64,000 bases of DNA, taken from contig NZ_FSRE01000002.1 in NCBI RefSeq assembly GCF_900141795.1, forward strand, positions 455,029-519,028, read 5' to 3'. The DNA comes from Sulfurivirga caldicuralii. Lineage in GTDB: Bacteria; Pseudomonadota; Gammaproteobacteria; Thiomicrospirales; Thiomicrospiraceae. The notes under the pieces were generated by a model, which was not told the DNA's origin, searched no databases, and worked only from the letters and a program-made list of their open reading frames with translations. Shown here piece after piece: positions 14,622 through 23,331 of this stretch. The translations under genes and the position numbers were made by a program. How positions within the stretch are numbered: the stretch's first letter is position 1; every line of letters begins with the position of its first letter.

Positions 14622-17414
14622 ATGGCCAGCGAAGAACTTCGAGATCAGCGACTGCGCGCGCGCGTCAAGCTTCTGGGCAACCTGCTGGGCGAGATCATCC
14701 GCAAGGAGCACGGCGACGAAATTCTCAATGCCATCGAGAAACTGCGCAAGGGCTTCATCCAGTTGCGGCAAGAGGACGACCCCGCCCTGCGCGAAGAACT
14801 GATTCACTTTATCGAATCGCTGGACCCCGACTCCCTCATCCTCATCATTCGTGCCTTCAATATCTATTTCGGCCTGGTCAACCTGGCCGAGGAAGAGCAT
14901 CAGTTCCATGAGCGCCAGACTCAGGTCAAGTCCGACGGCCCCCTGTGGTTCGGCTCCGTGCTCAGCACCCTGAACGAATTCAAGAAGGAAGGCATTACCC
15001 GCGAAGAGCTGGAGCTTCTGCTCAACCGACTCAACTACATTCCGGTCTTCACGGCACACCCCACCGAATCCAAGCGCCGCGTCACCATGGAAAACCAACG
15101 CCGCATTTTTGAAACCATCGGTGAGCTGAATGAAGCCGAGCTGTACCAGAACACCTACTTGCAGGAAGAGATCATTCACAAGCTGAAGTATCAGATTCAG
15201 ACCTTGTGGAAGACCGATGAAATTCGCCGCCATAAGCCCACCGTGGAAGACGAGATTCGTAACGGCATCTACTATTTTCGCCTGTCTCTGTTCAAGGCCA
15301 TTCCAGCAGTGTATCGCTATATGGAACGGGCCGTGGCGCGCAACTACGGGGAGAAAATCTTTACTATCCCCAACTTCATGACCTTCGGTTCCTGGATTGG
15401 TGGCGACCGCGACGGCAACCCCTACGTCACCCATGAAACCACCGAGCATGCGCTGTACATGCATGCGCGTGCCGCCCTGTATGAATACCAGCGCCGCATC
15501 TTCCAGCTGGCCGGGCAACTGACCCATTCCCGCTATCTGTGCAACATCAAGCAGGACGTGCTTAACCGCGTCACCATCGTGGATGCCGATCTGATCAGCA
15601 TGGTGTTCAAGAAACGGGCTGACCGTTTCCGTGATGAGCCCTACCGCCGCTTCCTTTACCTGATTCACGGGCGACTGCAGTGCAACCTCAACTATGTGGA
15701 AGGCAAGCTCAACGACCAGCCCATCCAGAAAAGCCGTTTTGCCTATCAGAATGAAGAGGAGCTGCTGGATGATCTGCGCATCATCTACGACTCCCTGTGT
15801 GAACACGGCGACGAGGATCTGGCCAATGCCGACCTGCGCGACCTGATCCGTCTGGTAGAAACCTTTGGTTTTTACCTCATGCGCCTCGACATTCGCCAGG
15901 AATCCACTGTACACACGGACGCCGTTGCTGACCTGCTCAAGAACGTCAATGTGGATTATCTGAGCCTCGACGAAACCGAGCGGCAAAAACTGCTGGCCGA
16001 GCATATCGCCTCGGCCACCATTATCGATACGCAGCACCTCGAGCTGGAGCCCATGACGCGCGAAGTGCTTGAGGTTTTCCACGTCATGCGCCGCATGCGC
16101 GACGAGATCAGCCCCAAGGCATTCAATAACTACGTCATCTCCATGACGCATCAGGCCAGCCACGTACTGGAAGTGCTCTTCCTCGCCCACCAGGCGGGGC
16201 TGGCCGGCTACCATGGCAAGACGCCCTACTGTTTCGTCAACGTCAGCCCGCTGTTTGAAACCATTGAGGATCTGGAGCACATCGTACCGGTCACCGAAGC
16301 CCTGTTCCAGAATGAGACCTACATGGCCCTGCTCAAGGCCAGCGGCAATCAGCAGGAAATCATGCTGGGCTACTCCGATTCTGCCAAGGATGGTGGCAAT
16401 CTGGCGTCGGCCTGGAGCCTGTATCAGGCGCAGAAGGAGATCATCGCCCTGGCTGACCGCTACAACGTGGACTGCCGCCTGTTCCACGGCCGGGGTGGCA
16501 CAATCGGTCGCGGCGGCGGCCCGACGCACCTGGCGATCATGTCCCAGCCAGCGGGCACCGTCCGTGGCGAGATCAAGTTCACCGAACAGGGTGAAGTACT
16601 GTCCTACAAGTACAGCAACGAGGAAACCGCTGCCTACGAGCTGTCCTTGGGTGTCACCGGCCTGATGAAAGCCAGCCTGGGTCTGATTCGTCCTGTACCG
16701 GAAGATGATCCGAAACACCTGGAGATGATGAAGAAACTGGCCAAGGATGGCGAGCGCCACTACCGTGAGCTAACCGATCACACACCCGGGTTCTTCGAAG
16801 TGTTTTACGAGATCACCCCTGTGAATGAAATTGGACTGCTCAATATCGGCTCTCGCCCCTCCCATCGCAAGAAGACGGTATTGGGCAAGAGCTCCATCCG
16901 CGCCATTCCGTGGGTATTCGGCTGGGCACAGGCACGCCTAACCTTCCCGGCCTGGTATGGCACCGGCTATGCCCTGCAGAAAAAGCATGAAGCCGGGCTG
17001 AATGCTGAACTCAAGGACATGTACGAGCGCTGGCCCTTCTTCCGCGCCATCATCAGCAATATCCAGATGGCACTAGCCAAGACGGACCTGAAGATCGGCA
17101 AGGAATACAGCAAGTTGGCAAAGGACCAACAGACCGCACAGAAAATCTACAACATGATTGCACAAGAGCATACCCGCACGGTGGATCGCGTACTGGACGT
17201 CTCGGGCAACCCTTATCTGATGGCCGATGTCCCCACCATTGCCCTCTCGCTGCAGCGCCGCAACCCCTACCTGGATCCCCTCAACCATATCCAGGTGGTG
17301 CTGTTGCGCCGCTATCACAATGAAAGCCTGCCGGAAGAAGAGCGGGAAAAGTGGCTGACGCCGCTATTGCGCTCCATCAATGCCATCGCCGCCGGCATGC
17401 GCAACACCGGCTGA
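14622..17414 (+). CDS. ppc: Phosphoenolpyruvate carboxylase
   Basis: Carboxylates PEP to oxaloacetate, refilling the TCA cycle. The ATG at 14622 is preferred, with GGGAG 8 nt upstream; an upstream in-frame TTG (14598) is less likely. 930 aa. Signatures: catalytic TAHPTESKRR, the GYSDSAKDGG region, the Gly-rich FHGRGGTIGRGGGP loop, and the C-terminal NTG ending characteristic of the family. It lies downstream of a consensus -10 box and upstream of panD. A long open frame on the opposite strand (14604-16760) is a shadow. Confidence 0.97.
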   Translation: MASEELRDQRLRARVKLLGNLLGEIIRKEHGDEILNAIEKLRKGFIQLRQEDDPALREELIHFIESLDPDSLILIIRAFNIYFGLVNLAEEEHQFHERQTQVKSDGPLWFGSVLSTLNEFKKEGITREELELLLNRLNYIPVFTAHPTESKRRVTMENQRRIFETIGELNEAELYQNTYLQEEIIHKLKYQIQTLWKTDEIRRHKPTVEDEIRNGIYYFRLSLFKAIPAVYRYMERAVARNYGEKIFTIPNFMTFGSWIGGDRDGNPYVTHETTEHALYMHARAALYEYQRRIFQLAGQLTHSRYLCNIKQDVLNRVTIVDADLISMVFKKRADRFRDEPYRRFLYLIHGRLQCNLNYVEGKLNDQPIQKSRFAYQNEEELLDDLRIIYDSLCEHGDEDLANADLRDLIRLVETFGFYLMRLDIRQESTVHTDAVADLLKNVNVDYLSLDETERQKLLAEHIASATIIDTQHLELEPMTREVLEVFHVMRRMRDEISPKAFNNYVISMTHQASHVLEVLFLAHQAGLAGYHGKTPYCFVNVSPLFETIEDLEHIVPVTEALFQNETYMALLKASGNQQEIMLGYSDSAKDGGNLASAWSLYQAQKEIIALADRYNVDCRLFHGRGGTIGRGGGPTHLAIMSQPAGTVRGEIKFTEQGEVLSYKYSNEETAAYELSLGVTGLMKASLGLIRPVPEDDPKHLEMMKKLAKDGERHYRELTDHTPGFFEVFYEITPVNEIGLLNIGSRPSHRKKTVLGKSSIRAIPWVFGWAQARLTFPAWYGTGYALQKKHEAGLNAELKDMYERWPFFRAIISNIQMALAKTDLKIGKEYSKLAKDQQTAQKIYNMIAQEHTRTVDRVLDVSGNPYLMADVPTIALSLQRRNPYLDPLNHIQVVLLRRYHNESLPEEEREKWLTPLLRSINAIAAGMRNTG

Positions 17415-17481
17415 CCGGCCCCACGTGCACGCTATCTGCCGCCAGCCCTCTTGGGTTCGCGGCAGTTATCCCCATATCTGC

Positions 17482-17487
17482 TATAAT
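17482..17487 (+). promoter_or_regulatory. -10 element TATAAT upstream of panD
   Basis: TATAAT 30 bp before the panD ATG. A CTGCCGC/GCGGCAG hairpin just upstream may be the ppc 3' end. The -35 is not convincing. Confidence 0.45.
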
Positions 17488-17517
17488 TCAAGCATTAAAC
17501 TTCAGTGACTCAGACCT

Positions 17518-17907
17518 ATGTTTGTAACGCTGCTCAAGGCCAAACTGCATCGCGTAACCGCCACACAGGTGGAGCTGGACTACGAAGGCTCCTGTGCCAT
17601 TGATGGTCACCTGCTCGACCGGGCTGGCATTCGTGAATACGAGCAGATCCAGATCTACAACATCACCAATGGCGAACGCTTCACCACCTATGCCATTCGC
17701 GCCGAAGCCCATAGCGGCACCATCAGCGTCAATGGCGCAGCAGCACACAAGGCCCGGGTGGGCGATCTGCTGATTATCGCCAGCTACGCACAGATGGATG
17801 AGGCCGAAGCCGAAAATTTCCAGCCCACGCTGGTGTATGTGGATGAGCGAAATCGCATCACCGCCATCAAGAACCAAATCCCCGAACAGAAGCTCAAGGC
17901 CGTCTGA
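17518..17907 (+). CDS. panD: Aspartate 1-decarboxylase proenzyme
   Basis: Pyruvoyl enzyme that makes beta-alanine for pantothenate and CoA. 129 aa. The self-processing site YEGSCAID lies at residues 22-29; cleavage is expected between Gly24 and Ser25, Ser25 becoming the pyruvoyl group. [12 protein letters not shown] and SVNGAAAH are family hallmarks. The other pantothenate genes (panB, panC) are not adjacent. The PilZ gene follows 66 bp later on the same strand. Confidence 0.96.
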   Translation: MFVTLLKAKLHRVTATQVELDYEGSCAIDGHLLDRAGIREYEQIQIYNITNGERFTTYAIRAEAHSGTISVNGAAAHKARVGDLLIIASYAQMDEAEAENFQPTLVYVDERNRITAIKNQIPEQKLKAV

Positions 17908-17973
17908 ACTGGCGCGCTTTGTGCTTGCATCCTGATTATCTCAACCAGCAAACGCGAATCAGAGGCACGTCAC

Positions 17974-18558
17974 ATGAGCCAGAACAAACGGGGTTTTTAT
18001 CGTCTCAACGTCATGATTCCCTTGAGCTATCGCATCCTCAGCGAGGAAGAAGCCAAGGCCGAACCCCTGCCGAAAGAGGAAGCGAACAGCGCCTATATCG
18101 AGCGTCACTTTCTCGATACGCTGCAGAAAATCGAACACGAGCTGCACACCGCAGTAGAAAAGATTGCCAGCAAGAGCGACCTGCTCGCCAGCGCACTGCA
18201 TGCGCTCAACAGCAAGATCAATCTGGCGCTACAGACAGTGGACAAGCGCCAACTGGCGCATCTGATGCCGCTACGTCGTGTCAATATCAGCGGTGGCGGT
18301 CTTGCCTTCATTATCGAAGATGCCATTCACCCGACCGACAAGATCGACCTGCTCATGCAACCCCTCCCGGAGGAAGACCCCATCCTGGTGCGCGGTCATG
18401 TGGTCAATATTCAGCCTGCGCCGGAAAAGAGCCCACAGGCAAAACGGATCGCCGTGGAGTTTGAAAACCTGACGGAAAACGATCGCCGCAAGCTCATTTT
18501 CTTTATTCAGAAAAAGGAACTGGAGCAGGCGCAGATCGAAAAGGCCAAGCAGAAATAA
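17974..18558 (+). CDS. PilZ-domain protein, probable c-di-GMP effector with helical insertion
   Basis: 194 aa with the two c-di-GMP-binding motifs of PilZ: RGFYR (Arg6-X3-Arg10) near the start and NISGGG about 100 residues later. The gap is far longer than in a minimal PilZ domain. It is filled by a predicted helical, Glu/Lys/Leu-rich stretch (about residues 24-95), suggesting an oligomerising coiled-coil insertion as in atypical PilZ proteins. The C-terminus is charged and helical. No enzymatic domain is fused. A role in flagellar or surface behaviour is plausible but not shown by its neighbours. Confidence 0.82.
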   Translation: MSQNKRGFYRLNVMIPLSYRILSEEEAKAEPLPKEEANSAYIERHFLDTLQKIEHELHTAVEKIASKSDLLASALHALNSKINLALQTVDKRQLAHLMPLRRVNISGGGLAFIIEDAIHPTDKIDLLMQPLPEEDPILVRGHVVNIQPAPEKSPQAKRIAVEFENLTENDRRKLIFFIQKKELEQAQIEKAKQK

Positions 18559-18559
18559 A

Positions 18560-18833
18560 GGTATCTACGCAAAAAACCTCTGAATACACTCGCGTTGCAG
18601 ACGTGATGGCGGCAGATGCAAGGCGCAAGCCGCAGGGTCTGGCGGGGGCAAATCCAAGGCGAGCAACGCTGCAGATGCCGCCATCCCACCGCAACCCGAA
18701 GGGACAGGGTAATTCTGGCTTCCATGCTTCGCTGTAGCTCGCTTACATGGAAAGACCATGCTGCGCTCGCCACGCCTTGCCTTGAACCAGAGTCGCCACT
18801 GTCGCGACCGTTCAGAGGTTCTGTGGAGGTGCC
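18560..18833. mobile_element. MITE-like repeat, copy 2
   Basis: 274-bp element closely similar to 9539-9804, with degenerate terminal inverted repeats (AACCTCTGA at 18575-18583 and TCAGAGGTT at 18812-18820). It starts 2 bp after the PilZ stop codon and fills the space to mrp, which is convergent. No coding frame is plausible. The terminal repeats are more diverged than in copy 1. Confidence 0.78.
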
Positions 18834-18860
18834 AAAGGTCCCGCCAAAAGGCGGAGGCAC

Positions 18861-19976
18861 TCACTTGACCACGATTTCCGGAAAGAGCTGACGGTACTCC
18901 TTCTTCTTCTCCGCCAGTCGGCCCCCCACCTTGATGGCGATCTCATGATAACGGCGTGCCAGTGGACTGTCCGGTTCAGCAACCACGGTGGGTTTGCCCG
19001 CATCCATGTCGGCGCAGATGCGCTTATCCAGCGGCAACTTGCCCAGCAAGGGCACACCATTTTCCTGCGCCAGCACCTCCCCACCCGATTCGCCAAAAAT
19101 CGCCTCCTCACAGCCGCAGCATGAGCAGATGTGCGTGCTCATGTTTTCGATAATGCCCAGCGTGGTGATCTTCACCTTGTCAAACATGGCGATGGCCTTT
19201 TTAGCATCCACCACGGCCACCTTTTGCGGCGTGGTAACCGCAATCGCGCCAGAGACCGGGATCTGCTGTGCCAGCGTCAGTTGCACGTCGCCTGTGCCGG
19301 GCGGGAGGTCGATGACCAGATAGTCCAGCCCTCCCCAGCGGGTTTCGTTGAGCAGCTGCACCAGTGTCTGCGTGACCAGCGGCCCACGCCAGATCATCGG
19401 CGTGTCTTCTTCAATGAGAAAACCGATGGACATGGCCTTGATGCCCATCACCTCAATCGGTTGCATGTGCTGGCCATCTTCCGACTGGGGTCGCTGATGC
19501 ACCCCTAGCATGGTAGGCAGGCTGGGACCATAAATATCCGCATCCAGAATGCCCACCTGTGCACCTTCCTGTGCAAGGGCCAGCGCCAGATTGACTGCCG
19601 TGGTGGACTTGCCCACCCCCCCCTTGCCGGAACCCACGGCAATGATGTTCTTGACCCCTTCAAGCGGCTTGACCCCCGCCTGTACCTCGCGGATTTCTAC
19701 GGCGGTCTGCCACGTAATCTTTACCTGCTCAAAGCCAGCCTCACGCAGGGCCGCTTCCAGCTGCTCGGTCAGTTGCTGCCACAGGCTCCGAGCCGGAAAG
19801 GGCAGCGCCAGCGTCAGCGTCAGCACACCCTTTTTCAGCCTTGCGTCCTGCAGCGCATCCAGATCGGCCAGCGAACGGGCTGCATGAGGCACCACCACCT
19901 TTTTCAGTGCCGTTTCAATCGCCTGCTGTTGCGTTTCATCGATACCGTTGCCAAAAAGTTTCTTGAACAGGTTCAT
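18861..19976 (-). CDS. mrp: Iron-sulfur cluster carrier protein Mrp/ApbC
   Basis: P-loop NTPase that carries Fe-S clusters to apoproteins. 371 aa. The N-terminal MIP18-like domain (about 12-95) precedes the deviant Walker A GKGGVGKST, Walker B YLVIDLPPGTGD, and the CSCCGC segment whose CXXC binds the bridging cluster. It is divergent from metG, a gene pair often seen together in gammaproteobacteria. Confidence 0.95.
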   Translation of the reverse strand: MNLFKKLFGNGIDETQQQAIETALKKVVVPHAARSLADLDALQDARLKKGVLTLTLALPFPARSLWQQLTEQLEAALREAGFEQVKITWQTAVEIREVQAGVKPLEGVKNIIAVGSGKGGVGKSTTAVNLALALAQEGAQVGILDADIYGPSLPTMLGVHQRPQSEDGQHMQPIEVMGIKAMSIGFLIEEDTPMIWRGPLVTQTLVQLLNETRWGGLDYLVIDLPPGTGDVQLTLAQQIPVSGAIAVTTPQKVAVVDAKKAIAMFDKVKITTLGIIENMSTHICSCCGCEEAIFGESGGEVLAQENGVPLLGKLPLDKRICADMDAGKPTVVAEPDSPLARRYHEIAIKVGGRLAEKKKEYRQLFPEIVVK

Positions 19977-19991
19977 AGCCTGGGTTCCGTT

Positions 19992-19997
19992 TATAAT
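19992..19997 (+). promoter_or_regulatory. -10 element TATAAT upstream of metG
   Basis: TATAAT in the 55-bp mrp/metG divergent gap, 35 bp before the metG ATG. The -35 is not recognisable. Confidence 0.4.
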
Positions 19998-20031
19998 ATT
20001 GCGCTTATTTTAACGATCCTGTCAAAGCCCC

Positions 20032-22089
20032 ATGAGCCAGAAAACGCGCAAAATCCTTGTGACATCCGCCCTTCCGTATGCCAATGGCCCCATCCATCTG
20101 GGGCACTTGGTGGAATACATTCAGACCGACATCTGGGTGCGTTTTCAAAAACTGCAGGGACATGAATGCTATTACGTCTGCGCGGACGACGCCCATGGCA
20201 CCCCCATCATGCTGCGAGCACAGAACGAGGGCATTACGCCGCAAGCGCTCATCGAGCGCGTTCATGCCGAACACAAGGCCGATTTTGACGGCTTCAACAT
20301 CGGCTTCGACAACTATTACACCACCCACTCGCCTGAAAACCGCGAACTGGCCAGGGCCATTTTCCTGCGTCTCAAGGAAAAGGGCGCCATCTTCAAGAAG
20401 ACCATTCGTCAGCTCTACGACCCCGAACGGGAGATGTTTCTGCCGGATCGCTTCATCAAAGGCACCTGTCCGAAGTGCAAGGCCACTGATCAGTATGGTG
20501 ATAACTGCGAAGTCTGCGGTGCCACCTACAGCCCCACCGAGCTGATCGACCCCTACTCGGCCGTCAGCGGCGCGAAACCGGTGGAAAAAGAGACAGAACA
20601 CTATTTCTTTGATCTTCCCCAGTTTGCCGACTTCCTGCAGGAGTGGATTCAGGCCGGCCATCTGCAGCCGGAAGTGGCCAACAAGCTGAAGGAGTGGTTC
20701 GAGGCCGGTCTGCAGCCCTGGGATATCACACGCGACGCCCCCTATTTTGGCTTCCAGATCCCCGGCGAAAAGGACAAGTACTTTTACGTCTGGCTCGATG
20801 CCCCCATCGGCTACATGGCCAGTTTCAAGAATCTGTGCGAGCGCATCGGTCTGGATTTCGATGCCTGGTGGAAAGCGGACAGCGATACCGAGCTGTATCA
20901 CTTCATCGGCAAGGACATCATCTATTTCCACGCGCTGTTCTGGCCGGCAATGCTGCACGGCAGCGACCATCGCACCCCCACGTTCGTCAATGCACACGGT
21001 TTCCTCACCGTGGACGGCCAGAAGATGTCCAAATCCCGCGGCACCTTCATCATGGCGCGCACCTACCTGGAGCATCTGGATCCTGAGTATCTGCGCTACT
21101 ACTACGCCGCCAAGCTCACCAGCCGTGTGGACGACATTGACCTGAACCTGGAAGACTTTGCCCAGCGCGTCAATGCAGATCTGGTCAACAAGGTGGTCAA
21201 TCTGGCCAGTCGCAACGCCGGTTTCGTCAACAAGCGCTTCGGCGGCACCCTCGCAGCGGAGTGGTCCGAAGAGGGCCGCGCCCTCTATCAGCAGTTCGTG
21301 GACGCGCGCGAAGCCATTGCCGCCAAATACGAAGCCCGCGACTTCAATGCCGCCATGCGCGACATCATGGCGCTGGCCGATCGAGCCAATGAATATGTAG
21401 ACGCCAAGGCGCCCTGGGTGCTGGCAAAGGACGACAGTAGAAAGGACGAACTGCACGAAGTGGTCTCCGTCAGCCTGAACCTGTTCCGGGCACTGATGAC
21501 CTACCTGGCCCCGGTTGTGCCCGTCATGGCCGACAAGGCTGCTGGCTTCCTCAATATTAATGGCTGGGACTGGAGCTCACTCGATGCACCCCTGATGGAC
21601 CACACCATCAACAAGTTCAAGCCGCTGATGACGAGGGTTGAGATGGATCGCATCGAAAAAATGGTTGAAGCCTCAAAGGCAACCCTGCAACAGTCGTCTT
21701 CGGCAAAAGCCGCACCCCAGAAAGAAGCCTCGTCTGAAGAAGCCGATTTTGAACCACTGGTGCCGCAAATCACCATCGACGACTTCATGAAGGTGGACAT
21801 GCGCGTTGCGCGCATCGTCAAGGCAGAGGCCGTGCCGGAGGCGAACAAGCTGCTGAAGCTGACACTGGACATTGGCTTTGAAACGCGCACCGTTTTTGCC
21901 GGTATCAAGTCCGCGTATGCGCCGGAAGAGCTGGAGGGCCGACTTACCGTCATGGTCGCCAACCTCAAACCGCGCAAGATGCGCTTTGGCGTATCGGAAG
22001 GCATGGTGCTGGCAGCGGGCCCGGGCGGCAAGGAGATCCATATTCTCTCCCCCGATGAAGGGGCCAGACCGGGCGACCGCATCCACTGA
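20032..22089 (+). CDS. metG: Methionyl-tRNA synthetase with C-terminal tRNA-binding domain
   Basis: Charges tRNA-Met and initiator tRNA. 685 aa, the length of the dimeric E. coli type. Class I motifs: HIGH-type [12 protein letters not shown] near residue 15-26 and KMSKSRGTF. The zinc knuckle is CPKC...CEVC. A linker rich in Ala/Lys/Glu (about 545-575) joins a C-terminal EMAP/Trbp111 tRNA-binding OB domain ([16 protein letters not shown] onward). Confidence 0.97.
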   Translation: MSQKTRKILVTSALPYANGPIHLGHLVEYIQTDIWVRFQKLQGHECYYVCADDAHGTPIMLRAQNEGITPQALIERVHAEHKADFDGFNIGFDNYYTTHSPENRELARAIFLRLKEKGAIFKKTIRQLYDPEREMFLPDRFIKGTCPKCKATDQYGDNCEVCGATYSPTELIDPYSAVSGAKPVEKETEHYFFDLPQFADFLQEWIQAGHLQPEVANKLKEWFEAGLQPWDITRDAPYFGFQIPGEKDKYFYVWLDAPIGYMASFKNLCERIGLDFDAWWKADSDTELYHFIGKDIIYFHALFWPAMLHGSDHRTPTFVNAHGFLTVDGQKMSKSRGTFIMARTYLEHLDPEYLRYYYAAKLTSRVDDIDLNLEDFAQRVNADLVNKVVNLASRNAGFVNKRFGGTLAAEWSEEGRALYQQFVDAREAIAAKYEARDFNAAMRDIMALADRANEYVDAKAPWVLAKDDSRKDELHEVVSVSLNLFRALMTYLAPVVPVMADKAAGFLNINGWDWSSLDAPLMDHTINKFKPLMTRVEMDRIEKMVEASKATLQQSSSAKAAPQKEASSEEADFEPLVPQITIDDFMKVDMRVARIVKAEAVPEANKLLKLTLDIGFETRTVFAGIKSAYAPEELEGRLTVMVANLKPRKMRFGVSEGMVLAAGPGGKEIHILSPDEGARPGDRIH

Positions 22090-22167
22090 TGGGGAGAGAT
22101 TAAAAAGGCTTATCCCCCATGGGGCTTTGCAGGCTACAATCTGCATGAATCGACACAGGACACTGCC

Positions 22168-22746
22168 ATGACCGAATATGCATTGATTTTGTTGAGCACC
22201 ATTCTGGTCAACAACTTCGTGCTGGTGAAATTCCTCGGCCTGTGTCCCTTCATGGGCGTTTCCAAAAAAACCGATGCCGCACTGGGCATGGGGCTGGCAA
22301 CGACCTTCGTGCTGACGTTAAGTTCCGTGCTCAGCTACCTGATTTATCAGTATCTTCTCATCCCCTTTGATCTTGCCTACCTGAAAACCATCGCCTTCAT
22401 CATTGCCATCGCGGCCGTGGTCGGCTTTACCGAAATGGCGATCCACAAGACCAGTCCTGCGCTCTATCAGGTGCTGGGGATCTACCTGCCGCTGATCACC
22501 ACCAACTGCGCCGTGCTGGGGGTGGCGCTGTTGAACGTGGGCGAGCAGAACAATTTCATTGAATCGGCCTTTTACGGTCTCGGCGCCTCGCTGGGCTTTA
22601 CCTTGGTGCTGGTTGCCTTTGCCGCCATGCGTGAACGCATCGCCGTGGCCGACGTCCCGCGTCCATTCCAAGGTGCCCCCATCGCGCTGATTACCGCCGG
22701 ACTGATGTCGCTGGCGTTCATGGGCTTCAGCGGACTGGTGAAATAG
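22168..22746 (+). CDS. rsxA: Electron transport complex subunit RsxA/RnfA
   Basis: Integral-membrane subunit of the Rnf/Rsx ion-translocating ferredoxin:NAD+ oxidoreductase. 192 aa with about six membrane spans; [20 protein letters not shown] and [14 protein letters not shown] are the two inverted signature loops, whose cysteines hold a membrane-embedded Fe-S cluster in this family. First gene of rsxABCDGE-nth; only 3 bp separates it from rsxB. Confidence 0.95.
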   Translation: MTEYALILLSTILVNNFVLVKFLGLCPFMGVSKKTDAALGMGLATTFVLTLSSVLSYLIYQYLLIPFDLAYLKTIAFIIAIAAVVGFTEMAIHKTSPALYQVLGIYLPLITTNCAVLGVALLNVGEQNNFIESAFYGLGASLGFTLVLVAFAAMRERIAVADVPRPFQGAPIALITAGLMSLAFMGFSGLVK

Positions 22747-22749
22747 CCC

Positions 22750-23331
22750 ATGCTTTCAGCCATTCTCATCTTCCTCGCCCTTGCTCTGGTTATCGGTGCC
22801 CTGCTCGGTTATGCGGCAGTGCGCTTCAAGGTGGAAGAGCCCCCCATTGTGGAAGAAATCGACAGTGTACTGCCGCAGATCCAGTGCGGCCAGTGTGGCT
22901 ATCCTGGCTGCCGCCCCTATGCCGAAGCCGTTGCCAACGGTGAAGCGGATATCAACCAGTGCACACCCGGGGGCGAGGCGGTCATGCTCAAGATCGCCGA
23001 AATCATGCATGTGGATCCCAAACCGCTGAAGGCCGCCGAAGACGGTGAAGAAATCGTGGGTCACAAGGTGGCCTTTATCCACGAGGACGACTGCATCGGC
23101 TGCATGCACTGTATCAAGGCGTGCCCGGTCGATGCCATTGTCGGCACCACCAAGGCCGTACATACCGTCATTCTCAAGGAATGCACCGGTTGCGAGCTGT
23201 GCGTGCCCGTGTGCCCGACCGACTGCATTGAAATGCGACCGGAGCCGGTCACACCTCGCGACTGGATCTGGCCCGATCCGGAAAAACTGGTACCGACCGT
23301 CACCCCACCGGTCAAGGGGGCACACCCATGA
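22750..23331 (+). CDS. rsxB: Electron transport complex subunit RsxB/RnfB, ferredoxin-type
   Basis: Membrane-anchored polyferredoxin. 193 aa: an N-terminal transmembrane helix (about 1-24), a 4Fe-4S domain with [10 protein letters not shown], and two further 4Fe-4S clusters, [12 protein letters not shown] and [12 protein letters not shown]. The stop overlaps the rsxC start by 4 bp. Confidence 0.95.
   Translation: MLSAILIFLALALVIGALLGYAAVRFKVEEPPIVEEIDSVLPQIQCGQCGYPGCRPYAEAVANGEADINQCTPGGEAVMLKIAEIMHVDPKPLKAAEDGEEIVGHKVAFIHEDDCIGCMHCIKACPVDAIVGTTKAVHTVILKECTGCELCVPVCPTDCIEMRPEPVTPRDWIWPDPEKLVPTVTPPVKGAHP

Noticed and set aside
14604..16760. 718-codon open frame opposite ppc
   Set aside because: It mirrors ppc codon by codon, has no recognisable domain, and ppc itself is certain. 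High third-position G+C explains the long antisense frame.
18507..18891. Small open frames inside MITE copy 2
   Set aside because: Not conserved with copy 1 in any single frame; no ribosome site.
20005..21456. 483-codon frame opposite metG
   Set aside because: Antisense shadow of a well-identified gene with no motif of its own.
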